This document shows, one piece after another, positions 15,854 to 24,182 of a stretch of 64,000 bases of DNA. Within the stretch, counting starts at the first letter, position 1. Every line of letters begins with the position of its first letter. The notes beneath the pieces are model-generated. The model did not search any database. It was not told where the DNA came from and saw only the letters and a program-made list of their open reading frames with translations. Source of the stretch: UKL13-3 sp040387195 (GTDB lineage Bacteria > Bacteroidota > Bacteroidia > UKL13-3); the NCBI GenBank assembly GCA_040387195.1, contig JAZKEF010000013.1, forward strand, positions 1 to 64,000. The letters are read 5' to 3'. The position numbers were made by a program, and so were the translations under genes.

Positions 15854-16861
15854 TTAAACGCCTTTCTTCGACTTCAAAATAGAGAAGTCAGTATTTACTT
15901 TTTTGATGGTATTTGAAAGGTGGCCCAATCCGGTAATTTCCATTTCTACCACATCACCATCCTGCAGCCATTGTGGTTTGAAGTTTTTATCGTTCAACAA
16001 ACCGGTTCCGTTCAGTTCCAGAAAACATCCTGTTCCAACTGTTCCACTACCAATTACATCACCCGGTAAAATATCTACCCCATAAGCACAACGCTCCACA
16101 ATTTCGGCAAAGGTCCAGTCCATATCACCTACGCTGCCTTCACTAACCAATACTCCGTTTACCCAGCATTTCATGTTCAGGTTGTAACTGTTTCCTACAT
16201 GTCCCGGTTTTGCCGGAATTTTATATTGTTCCAACTCATCCGGTGTTACAAAGTATGGGCCGATAACGGTAGAGAAATCCTTTCCTTTTGCAGGTCCCAG
16301 GTTGAGCAACATTTCTTCCATTTGCAGGGTACGTGCGCTCATATCGTTCATAATCATATAACCGGCAATGTATTCATCGGCTTCGGCAGCTTTGATATTG
16401 CGTCCTTTTTTACCAATTACAATGGCAGCTTCCAGCTCAAAATCCAGTTTCTCAAAATGATCGGGCATACAGTCAATTACTCCCGGTCCCTGAATAGCAT
16501 TATGGTTGGTAAAATAGAAAATAGGATACTGATCAAATTCTTTAATCATTTCCACACCACGGTTTCTGCGAGCTGCAGCCACATGTTGGCGGAATGCATA
16601 CCCATCGCGGCAGGAAGTTGGTTGTGGAACAGGTGCTTCCAATATCACCTCTTTTTCCAATACAAAAGGTTTGGTTACGTTACCCGCTTTAATTTGCTCG
16701 TCCCATTTTTTTGCTTTCTCCATCATGGCTTCACCTGCAAAAAGGAACTTGCGCATTTTATCAGGGAATGCAGCATCAAGGTCCTTAAGCGACCATATTT
16801 TACCATCATGAATGATTCCCAGTTGGGAGTTTTTGTTGTGAACGTAGCTAACTAATTTCAT
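15854..16861 (-). CDS. Fumarylacetoacetate hydrolase family protein
   Basis: The 335-residue protein belongs to the FAH superfamily, whose members split C-C bonds of acylpyruvates or fumarylacetoacetate with a divalent metal. Seen motifs are LDFELEAAIVIGKKGRN (metal-binding Glu residues), YMIMNDMSAR and GPAKGKDFSTVIGPY, as in homologues from aromatic amino acid breakdown. Length (335) is closer to the bacterial two-domain type than to mammalian FAH (about 420), so the exact substrate is open. It is cytosolic. An ORF6N gene ends 4 bases before its start on the same strand, so both may share a message. No other tyrosine-pathway genes are in the window. Confidence 0.9.
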   Translation of the reverse strand: MKLVSYVHNKNSQLGIIHDGKIWSLKDLDAAFPDKMRKFLFAGEAMMEKAKKWDEQIKAGNVTKPFVLEKEVILEAPVPQPTSCRDGYAFRQHVAAARRNRGVEMIKEFDQYPIFYFTNHNAIQGPGVIDCMPDHFEKLDFELEAAIVIGKKGRNIKAAEADEYIAGYMIMNDMSARTLQMEEMLLNLGPAKGKDFSTVIGPYFVTPDELEQYKIPAKPGHVGNSYNLNMKCWVNGVLVSEGSVGDMDWTFAEIVERCAYGVDILPGDVIGSGTVGTGCFLELNGTGLLNDKNFKPQWLQDGDVVEMEITGLGHLSNTIKKVNTDFSILKSKKGV

Positions 16862-16865
16862 ATGT

Positions 16866-17378
16866 TTATTTTTTGAATCCGATTAATTCTCTGGGTTCTT
16901 GTGGTTGTTCTATTAATTTTTTCAAGTAAGCAAAGATGACTTTAATATCTTTATCATGTTTTCCTGAACTTTTTTCCATTTGCTCCAGTTTTAACAAAAT
17001 ATCTTTATGAGTAAGCATCAACTCTCTCATTTTGATAAATGTTCGAACGATGAGTATATTGGTAAGAATTGCCTTTTCACTGTTTACAATACTAGCCAGC
17101 ATTACTGCTCCGTGTTCAGTAAATGCATAGGGTAGAGAAGAAGAGAACTTCAATTTTTGTAAGTGGTCGCAATTTGCGACCACCTCATATTTCTCTTCAT
17201 TGGTAAGTTGAAACATAAAATCATCAGGGAACCGATGAATATTTCGTTTAACTTGTTCATTCAGTCGCTTCGTTTCTACACCATACAACTCAGCCAAATC
17301 GGCATCTATCATCACTTTTTGATTTCGCAACACTACAATCTTCGAAATGATTGTTTCTTCAGGGGTTAGGGTTTTCAT
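16866..17378 (-). CDS. ORF6N domain protein
   Basis: The 170-residue protein has an N-terminal ORF6N DNA-binding domain: ISKIVVLRNQKVMIDADLAELYGV (seen as VMIDADLAELYGV), TKRLNEQVKRN, RFPDDFMFQL, and AFTEHGAVMLASIVNS at about residues 85-100. The rest is a helical, charged tail. Such domains come from phage antirepressors but are also common as stand-alone chromosomal genes in Bacteroidota. There are no other phage genes around, so this is an orphan, possibly a past arrival. It lies 4 bases ahead of the hydrolase gene and 23 bases after the SPOR gene on the same strand. Function unknown; likely DNA binding. Confidence 0.9.
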   Translation of the reverse strand: MKTLTPEETIISKIVVLRNQKVMIDADLAELYGVETKRLNEQVKRNIHRFPDDFMFQLTNEEKYEVVANCDHLQKLKFSSSLPYAFTEHGAVMLASIVNSEKAILTNILIVRTFIKMRELMLTHKDILLKLEQMEKSSGKHDKDIKVIFAYLKKLIEQPQEPRELIGFKK

Positions 17379-17401
17379 TGGGCGTTATTATTTAGGTTTA
17401 A

Positions 17402-17806
17402 TTATAGTTTTGGTAGGTTTATCTTATCAGGTACAATAAACAATTTGTCAAATTCATGGAGCAATTTGCGGTAAACAGCCTCTGCCTCCAGCTTGGTACG
17501 GTAATCGCCTACGCGTACCTTAAAATAAGGTTGCTGGTAAATAAGGTATACCTCTTCATCGGGCATTAGCTGCAACAATTTGGTTTTTGCATCCTGCGCC
17601 TGTTTACGCTCAGATCCAAAAAAAATCTGAACACGGTATCCCTGTATTCCATTTGCTGCTTTGTTGGCTTCAATGTTTCTTTCAACCAGCGAATCCAGTT
17701 TGCTGTCCGTTTGTACCTGCACAAATTTGTTCTGTGCAGATACGGTTGTAGACATAGCGCATAACGTAAGAATGAACAGTATGTATGTATTATTCTTCAA
17801 TACCAA
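17402..17806 (-). CDS. Exported SPOR domain protein
   Basis: The product has a signal peptide (LKNNTYILFILTLCAMSTTV, cleavage near SAQ) and a SPOR domain over about residues 58-125 (GYRVQIFFGSERKQAQ, YFKVRVGDYRTKLEAE). SPOR domains bind denuded peptidoglycan strands, so it should be a periplasmic cell-wall protein. No ATG precedes the signal peptide: the frame opens with TTG at 17806 and a second TTG at 17800. Using the first internal ATG would destroy the signal peptide. The start lies inside the end of deoC (17-base overlap), which suggests coupled translation from deoC. Confidence 0.88.
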   Translation of the reverse strand: MVLKNNTYILFILTLCAMSTTVSAQNKFVQVQTDSKLDSLVERNIEANKAANGIQGYRVQIFFGSERKQAQDAKTKLLQLMPDEEVYLIYQQPYFKVRVGDYRTKLEAEAVYRKLLHEFDKLFIVPDKINLPKL

Positions 17807-18467
17807 TAATGTTTAAGCTGCTTGATGTTCCTATTTTACTGGCTCCTGCACGCATCAGTTCTACTGCAAAGTCATGATCTTTAATTCCACCTGAAGCTTT
17901 AATCTTAATTTTAGCAGGAAGAATGGAACGCAACAGTTTTATGGCTTCGATGTTCGCCCCTTCAGGAGCGTATCCGGTTGATGTTTTTACATAGTCCACT
18001 TCACAATCCATACAAATGCGGCAGGCTTTATCAATCTCCTCAGCCGACAAGTAAGCAGTTTCGATAATCACTTTAACTTGTTTGTTTTGCAAATGGCAGG
18101 CAGTTGTCACAGCCTGAATATCGTTTTGAACGGATGCATAATCACCCGATTTAAATGCAGAGATATTCATAACCATATCCACTTCATCAGCTCCGGAGAT
18201 AATAGCTTTTTTAGCTTCTTCAACTTTAGCAGCTACCGTTGAATAACCCAATGGGAAACCTACTACACTAATAATTTTTATAGCTGTTCCATGGAGTTCC
18301 TTTTTTGCCAATTGTACAAAATATGGTGAAACACAAACCCCATAAAAATGATAACCCTTCGCCTCATCGCATAATTTGATGATATCCTCCTTGGTGGCAT
18401 TGGGTTTAAGGTTGGTATGCTCTATGGAAGCAGCCAGTTCAATCATCTCTTCAACATTCATCTCCAT
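17790..18467 (-). CDS. deoC: Deoxyribose-phosphate aldolase DeoC
   Basis: DeoC splits 2-deoxyribose 5-phosphate into acetaldehyde and glyceraldehyde 3-phosphate in deoxynucleoside breakdown. The 225-residue protein has the Schiff-base Lys in VKTSTGYAPEGA (about residue 165), the family segment EVDMVMNISAFKSGDY, and the phosphate-binding end KIKASGGIKDH. An internal ATG two codons in (MNVEEM) is an equally possible start. It lies 32 bases after secA on the same strand and overlaps the SPOR gene, so it may be in a secA-deoC-SPOR unit. No other deo genes are near. Confidence 0.95.
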   Translation of the reverse strand: MEMNVEEMIELAASIEHTNLKPNATKEDIIKLCDEAKGYHFYGVCVSPYFVQLAKKELHGTAIKIISVVGFPLGYSTVAAKVEEAKKAIISGADEVDMVMNISAFKSGDYASVQNDIQAVTTACHLQNKQVKVIIETAYLSAEEIDKACRICMDCEVDYVKTSTGYAPEGANIEAIKLLRSILPAKIKIKASGGIKDHDFAVELMRAGASKIGTSSSLNIIGIEE

Positions 18468-18499
18468 TTCAGTTATTAATTAAATACATGTTACTCTTG

Positions 18500-21400
18500 T
18501 TAGTTCAACTCTTCTTTTCCGTGGCACGATTTATATTTTTTGCCACTCCCGCAAGGGCAAGGATCATTGCGACCAATTTTGTTGGTGTTTACAATTTGTT
18601 CCTGCTTGCGTTCTCCTTGTCCGGCTGCTGCTGTAGCCAATGCCATGGCTTTTTGAACGGTTTCAATATCTTCTGCCCTGCTGGTTTGCAATTTGGGTTG
18701 CGGCTTAGGTTGTGGTCTGGCTTCCTGTACCGGATTGCCTGATTGCTGCGGAATGAATCCTTTAAACAACATTGGCAATACCTCACGGTTGATGCGGCTT
18801 ACCATATCCTTGAACAAATTGAAGGACTCAAGTTTATAAATCAACAACGGGTCTTTTTGCTCGAATACCGCATTTTGTGCAGATTGTTTCAACTCATCCA
18901 TTTCACGTAAATGTTCTTTCCACTCATCGTCAATAATCCATAAAGTAGCCATTTTTTCAAATGTTTTAGCTACTTCCAATCCTTGGTTATCGTAGGCCTT
19001 TTTTAATGGAACAGGAATTTGCATTCCACGGATCCCATCGCTGAATGGAACACCTACAAACTCTATTTGTGAACCACGGCTTTCATATAAGTCTTTAATT
19101 ACCGGGAAGGCTTCTTGCGCCAGATGAGCGCATTTGATATGGTAATGATTTAACAATTCGGAGAATAACTGGTCGGCTACCTTTTCAACCTTGCCACTAT
19201 AGAACGTGGCTTCATCCAATGTTGTTTCGTATGAGAACAAACGAATCAATTCCAGTTTGAATTCAGTGAAGTTCTTTTGTTCCTGGTAGATTTCAACCAA
19301 CTCATGACTCAGGTCGGCAAGCATGTTGGAAATATCCAGTTCCAGCTTATCGCCATATAGTGCATTTCTGCGTTTGCTGTAAATCACTTCACGTTGCGAG
19401 TTCATTACATCATCGTATTCGAGCAAACGTTTACGTGTTCCAAAGTTATTCTGTTCCACTTTACGCTGGGCGCGTTCAATGTTTTTGGTGATCATAGAGT
19501 GTTCAATATTTTCACCTTCTTTCATACCCAAACGATCCATGATCGAAGCAATCCGCTCGCTACCGAACAAACGCATCAAATCATCCTCGAGGGAAACGTA
19601 AAAACGTGAAGACCCCGGATCACCCTGACGTCCGGCACGACCACGCAACTGTCTGTCCACACGTCTTGATTCGTGACGTTCGGTACCGATGATGGCCAAT
19701 CCACCTGCTTCTTTCACACCTTCGCCCAACTTGATATCCGTACCACGACCGGCCATATTGGTTGCAATAGTCACGGTTCCTGCTTGTCCTGCTTCTTGAA
19801 CAATATCTGCCTCTCGCTGGTGTTGTTTTGCATTCAATACATTGTGTCTGATTTTACGCAGTTGCAACATTTTGCTCAGCAACTCCGAAACCTCAACCGA
19901 AGTAGTTCCCACTAATACCGGCCGGCCTGCCTCGGTTAATTTTACTACATCATCAATCACGGCATTGTATTTTTCCCGTTTGGTTTTGTAGATGGTATCG
20001 TTTTCATCCTTACGTGAAATATTGCGGTTGGTTGGAATAACCACCACATCCAGTTTATAAATTTCCCAGAACTCACCTGCTTCCGTTTCTGCAGTTCCTG
20101 TCATACCACACAATTTATGGTACATACGGAAGAAGTTTTGAAGGGTAACCGTTGCATACGTTTGGGTTGCAGCTTCTACTTTTACATTTTCTTTGGCTTC
20201 AATGGCCTGGTGCAAACCATCACTGTATCTGCGTCCATCCAATACACGACCGGTTTGTTCGTCAACAATTTTTACCTTGTCTTCCTGAATGATATATTCC
20301 ACATCACGCTCGAACATGCAGTAAGCTTTCAACAACTGGTTAATGGTATGGATACGTTCCGATTTAATCGAGAACTCAAGCATCAACTGCTCTTTGGTTT
20401 TAAGTTTTTCCTCATCCCCCAAATTCGATTTTTCTATTTCGGCAATCTCACTTCCTACATCCGGAATGACAAAGAAATGCGGATCTTCACCTGATGAGGT
20501 AATTAATTCAACTCCTTTTTCCGAAAGGTCAACTGAGTTTACTTTTTCATCAATTACAAAATACAAATCAGCATCTACCTTGTGCATTTCCTTTTGTTGG
20601 TCTTGCATATAGTAGTTTTCTGTTTTGTTCATTAGCTGGCGCATACCTTGTTCTCCAAGGAACTTAATCAGTGCTTTGTTTTTAGGAAGAGCACGGTAAG
20701 CTTGCAATAATTTGAATCCTCCATCTTTTTCGTTGCCGGATTCAATCAGTTTTTTAGCTTCAACCAAAGCTGCATTTGCAAATGCTTTTTGGGTATTAAC
20801 TAATTTCTCAATACGTGGTTTTAAAATATGGAATTGCTGGTCATCGCCTTTAGGAATGGGACCTGAGATAATCAAGGGAGTACGGGCATCATCAATCAAT
20901 ACTGAATCCACCTCATCCACCATGGCAAAATGGTGTTTGCGCTGAACGAGCTCGCTCACATCGCGGCTCATGTTATCACGCAGGTAATCAAAACCAAATT
21001 CATTATTGGTTCCGTAAGTAATATCAGCTAAATAAGCTTTGCGTCTTTCAGGTGAGTTAGGTTGGTGGTAGTCTATACAATCAACACGCAGTCCGTGGAA
21101 TTCAAACAACGGAGCATTCCATTCGCAGTCACGTCTGGCCAGATAATCATTCACCGTTACAATATGTACACCTTGTCCGGCAAGTGCATTTAAGAATGCA
21201 GGCAATGTAGAAACGAGGGTTTTTCCTTCACCGGTTGCCATCTCCGAAATCTTACCCTGATGCAATACCACACCTCCGATTAGCTGTACATCATAGTGTA
21301 TCATGTTCCACACAACCGTATTTCCCGCGGCTTCCCAGCTATTGCTCCAAATGGCCTTGTCGCCTTCAATGCGCACCGGTTTTTTCAAACGGGTGTATGA

Positions 21401-21829
21401 TGTGAGTTCTTTATCAAAGTCGCTGGCCTGCACAATCAGTTGTTTATTTTCAGTTAAACGTCTGGCGGTTTCTTTTACCAGGGCAAATGCTTCAGGCAAT
21501 ATTTCCATCAACACCTTTTCCAGCTCTTCATCCCGTTGTTTTTTTAGCTTATCCATTTGTTTGAAGAGCTCATCTTTTTCATGGATGTCGAGTTCAGGTT
21601 CTACGGTTCTGGCTTTTAATGAATCCAGTTCGGTATCAATATCCGACAGATATTCGGCAATGCGTTGTTTGAGCTGAGCCGATTTATTTCGGAGCTCATC
21701 ATCCGAAAGAGATTGTAATTTGGCAAACTCCTCATTGATGAGTCCTACATATGGTGTAATGGTTTTGAGGTCGCGTTCGGATTTGCTTCCAAATATTTTG
21801 GTAACTGCGCTGAATATCGAATTGATCAT
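18500..21829 (-). CDS. secA: Preprotein translocase ATPase SecA
   Basis: SecA drives Sec-dependent export at the inner membrane. The 1109-residue protein has Walker A MATGEGKTLV, the DEAD-like MVDEVDSVLIDDARTPLI, the helicase motifs YATVTLQNFFRMY, TNMAGRGTDIKLGEGV and QLRGRAGRQGDPG, and a C-terminal zinc motif DPCPCGSGKKYKSCHG that binds SecB or lipid. It is about 200 residues longer than E. coli SecA; the extra sequence lies around residues 320-450, as in other Bacteroidota. A Pro/Gln-rich linker precedes the zinc motif. The start (MINSIFSAVTKIFGSKSERD) is well placed. It is divergent from an outer-membrane protein gene 144 bases away. Confidence 0.98.
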   Translation of the reverse strand: MINSIFSAVTKIFGSKSERDLKTITPYVGLINEEFAKLQSLSDDELRNKSAQLKQRIAEYLSDIDTELDSLKARTVEPELDIHEKDELFKQMDKLKKQRDEELEKVLMEILPEAFALVKETARRLTENKQLIVQASDFDKELTSYTRLKKPVRIEGDKAIWSNSWEAAGNTVVWNMIHYDVQLIGGVVLHQGKISEMATGEGKTLVSTLPAFLNALAGQGVHIVTVNDYLARRDCEWNAPLFEFHGLRVDCIDYHQPNSPERRKAYLADITYGTNNEFGFDYLRDNMSRDVSELVQRKHHFAMVDEVDSVLIDDARTPLIISGPIPKGDDQQFHILKPRIEKLVNTQKAFANAALVEAKKLIESGNEKDGGFKLLQAYRALPKNKALIKFLGEQGMRQLMNKTENYYMQDQQKEMHKVDADLYFVIDEKVNSVDLSEKGVELITSSGEDPHFFVIPDVGSEIAEIEKSNLGDEEKLKTKEQLMLEFSIKSERIHTINQLLKAYCMFERDVEYIIQEDKVKIVDEQTGRVLDGRRYSDGLHQAIEAKENVKVEAATQTYATVTLQNFFRMYHKLCGMTGTAETEAGEFWEIYKLDVVVIPTNRNISRKDENDTIYKTKREKYNAVIDDVVKLTEAGRPVLVGTTSVEVSELLSKMLQLRKIRHNVLNAKQHQREADIVQEAGQAGTVTIATNMAGRGTDIKLGEGVKEAGGLAIIGTERHESRRVDRQLRGRAGRQGDPGSSRFYVSLEDDLMRLFGSERIASIMDRLGMKEGENIEHSMITKNIERAQRKVEQNNFGTRKRLLEYDDVMNSQREVIYSKRRNALYGDKLELDISNMLADLSHELVEIYQEQKNFTEFKLELIRLFSYETTLDEATFYSGKVEKVADQLFSELLNHYHIKCAHLAQEAFPVIKDLYESRGSQIEFVGVPFSDGIRGMQIPVPLKKAYDNQGLEVAKTFEKMATLWIIDDEWKEHLREMDELKQSAQNAVFEQKDPLLIYKLESFNLFKDMVSRINREVLPMLFKGFIPQQSGNPVQEARPQPKPQPKLQTSRAEDIETVQKAMALATAAAGQGERKQEQIVNTNKIGRNDPCPCGSGKKYKSCHGKEELN

Positions 21830-21973
21830 TGAACTGTGTAAATAATGCTTTTAAGGGCGGTAAAAATAATACAATTAAAGGTTTTACCCTAAGCATAAAT
21901 GAGTCCAATTCATTTTAGCGCGACTTTTTGGCATGGTTTTTACCTAAAGCTTTTTACCTTTGATTCCGAGCTT

Positions 21974-22921
21974 ATGAAAACAAAATCTTATCTGCTGTTA
22001 ATCAGTGCTATTTGTGGTTTTGCGACCGCTGTAATGGCACAGACAAATCCAACTACCCCTCCAAAGGTGTATAAAAGTACACCTCCCAAACCTAGCAACC
22101 CAAGGGTAAAAACCCGGCAAGGGGCACCGGTGGCAAACCCCAGCCAGCAATATAATACCCCGGCCGGCAATCCACGGGTTGCAACACCGTCAAAGGACTC
22201 CTTAGCCAAACCTGCTGTTATAAAGGATCCAAATGAACCAAGGTCGGGAGGGCTCGTCAATATCGGGCTGGTTATCGGGGTGCCTCAGGGAGAATTTAAG
22301 ACCAACACCAACGGAGACCTGGGTTATGGGATTGATGTGTCGGTATTGGCCAATCTGTCAAGCGGAAAGCGGCCTGCTGCTGAGTGGAGAGCCCGTTTTG
22401 TGAACGTATACCTTGGCGGAGCTTTTCAATACATGCGACAAGGTGGTAGTACCGACCGCTATTCTGTAAAGAATTATATGTCGACAACCAATTTTGAGTC
22501 GAAAGTGGTTAATAATATGTATGCCCTGAATGTTGTTTCAAGGGTAGAGGTGTTACCGGGACCGGTGAAATTATTTGCAGAAGTGAGTGCAGGCGGACGT
22601 TTATTTTCTGGCGCACACAAATTGCATGTTGAGGATGTGGCTGATAACTCTGTAAACCCGAATGATACCCGTACCCAGGATGAAAGCAATAATTTACGAT
22701 CCGCTGTAGTAGGTAATTATGCATGGGGCGGAGGCTTGCGTGCCGGATCAGATATGGTAAAGGTTGAGTTTAAGGTAATGTATGTAACAGGAAGTACAGC
22801 GGAATATGTTGATATGAAAAGTATCCAGTTTGACAGAACCGATAACAGTGTTACGTATAGTACCCTAAGGTCGACCACTGATATGATTGTTCCGCAGGTG
22901 AGTGTATCGATTGGGTTTTAA
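21974..22921 (+). CDS. Outer-membrane beta-barrel-like protein with Pro-rich N-terminal region
   Basis: From the ATG at 21974 the protein has 315 residues with a signal peptide ending VMAQ (about residue 23). Residues 25-95 are rich in Pro, Thr, Asn and Lys and likely disordered. From about residue 100 the chain alternates in strand-like fashion (GLVNIGLVIGVPQGEF, AWGGGLRAGSDMVKVEFKVM cited in part as AWGGGLRAGSDMVKV) and ends VPQVSVSIGF, with the terminal Phe typical of barrels inserted by Bam. It is likely an outer-membrane protein, family not identified. The more distant ATG at 21899 gives no signal peptide. It is a single gene, divergent from secA. Confidence 0.85.
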   Translation: MKTKSYLLLISAICGFATAVMAQTNPTTPPKVYKSTPPKPSNPRVKTRQGAPVANPSQQYNTPAGNPRVATPSKDSLAKPAVIKDPNEPRSGGLVNIGLVIGVPQGEFKTNTNGDLGYGIDVSVLANLSSGKRPAAEWRARFVNVYLGGAFQYMRQGGSTDRYSVKNYMSTTNFESKVVNNMYALNVVSRVEVLPGPVKLFAEVSAGGRLFSGAHKLHVEDVADNSVNPNDTRTQDESNNLRSAVVGNYAWGGGLRAGSDMVKVEFKVMYVTGSTAEYVDMKSIQFDRTDNSVTYSTLRSTTDMIVPQVSVSIGF

Positions 22922-22960
22922 ACTTGTTCGAGAAATAAGAGATAGACTAAAGGAGTATCT

Positions 22961-23077
22961 ATGCACGTCTTGCGAGCAACTTTAACCGAGTACGTTGAAT
23001 TGCTAAACGACTTATGGATAGATAATAGATTGTGGTTTTTCTATAAATATATAGAGGAGGCTGAAAAAGAAAATTAG
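22961..23077 (+). CDS. Possible 38-residue small protein or gene remnant
   Basis: A short frame reads MHVLRATLTEYVELLNDLWI then an aromatic, acidic end (WFFYKYIEEAEKEN). AAAGGAG lies 6 bases before its ATG, a good Shine-Dalgarno match, which is unusual here. The residue pattern looks like a real helical protein, not a random frame. It lies between the outer-membrane protein gene and metF with no known relative. It could be the remains of a larger gene. Confidence 0.3.
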   Translation: MHVLRATLTEYVELLNDLWIDNRLWFFYKYIEEAEKEN

Positions 23078-23137
23078 TAAAAAAGCCCGAAACTTATAGC
23101 TTTGTTGCTGTATATATTGCACGCTCAATACCAGCTC

Positions 23138-24091
23138 ATGAAAGTTACCGAACACATTAAGAACGCCAAATCAACACTGTTTTCTATTGAGATTCTACCG
23201 CCTTTAAAAGGCAAGGACATTCAATCCATTTTTGACGGAATTGATCCGTTGATGGAATTTAAACCTGCTTTTATTGATGTTACCTATCACCGCGAAGAGT
23301 TTGTATTGCGCAAACGTAAAGACGGGGGTTTTGATAAAGTGTTCACTCGTAAACGCCCGGGCACGGTTGCCATTTGTGCCGCTCTGATGAACAGGTATAA
23401 AATTGATACTGTACCCCATCTGATTTGTGGTGGTTTCAGTAAAGAAGAAACGGAAAACGCATTAATTGATTTAAATTTTTTGGGCATCGACAATGTATTG
23501 GTATTGCGTGGTGATAGCATTAAGAATGAACCCAACTTTACTCCCGAGCCTGATGGAAACAAAAATACATTGGAGCTCTTACAACAGGTAAAGGATATGA
23601 ATAACGGAATTTACCTTGATGAGGAGATTTCAAACGCTACACCTTCAAACTTCTGCATTGGTGTGAGCGGATATCCTGAAAAACACTTCGAATCGCCTAA
23701 TATGAACAGCGACCTTCGCTGGCTAAAACAAAAAACAGATAATGGTTCCGATTATATTGTAACTCAAATGTTTTTTGACAACAAACGTTTCTTCGAATTT
23801 GCAGACGCATGCAAAACAATGGGCATTGATAAGCCTATTATTCCGGGACTCAAACCCCTTACGACTAAAAAACAATTAATGGTTTTATCCAAATTGTTTC
23901 ACATCGATTTTCCCGAAGAGCTGGTAATGGAAGTTGAAAAATGCAAGGATGATAAAGCGGTAAAACAAGTGGGTATCGAATGGGCCATCCAACAATCACT
24001 CGAATTGAAAAAGGCCGGCATTCCGGTTTTACATTACTATACGATGGGATTGAGCGAAGCTACGAAAGCTATTGCAAGCAAAGTTTTTTAG
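23138..24091 (+). CDS. metF: 5,10-methylenetetrahydrofolate reductase MetF
   Basis: MetF is a cytosolic FAD enzyme that reduces methylene-THF to methyl-THF for methionine synthesis. The protein from the ATG at 23138 has 317 residues, the normal bacterial length. The N-terminus holds FSIEILPPLKG, where the usual Glu of FExxPP is kept, and later motifs include FIDVTYH, TVPHLICGGFSKEE, NVLVLRGD, GVSGYPEKHFESPN, DYIVTQMFFDN and PIIPGLKPL, all typical of the family. The ATG at 23102 would add a poor extension. It converges on the radical SAM gene. No methionine synthase gene is near. Confidence 0.97.
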   Translation: MKVTEHIKNAKSTLFSIEILPPLKGKDIQSIFDGIDPLMEFKPAFIDVTYHREEFVLRKRKDGGFDKVFTRKRPGTVAICAALMNRYKIDTVPHLICGGFSKEETENALIDLNFLGIDNVLVLRGDSIKNEPNFTPEPDGNKNTLELLQQVKDMNNGIYLDEEISNATPSNFCIGVSGYPEKHFESPNMNSDLRWLKQKTDNGSDYIVTQMFFDNKRFFEFADACKTMGIDKPIIPGLKPLTTKKQLMVLSKLFHIDFPEELVMEVEKCKDDKAVKQVGIEWAIQQSLELKKAGIPVLHYYTMGLSEATKAIASKVF

Positions 24092-24182
24092 TTTTTCGTA
24101 TACAGTTTGTTGTTTCTGATTTGATGTTTATCCGATTGCCGGAAGGAGATACTGATCTTGTTCTGCTCGATTCATCGCAAAG

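Noticed and set aside
16866..17378. Prophage suggested by the ORF6N domain
   Set aside because: No integrase, capsid, tail or lysis genes, and neighbours are housekeeping genes; ORF6N proteins are often chromosomal orphans.
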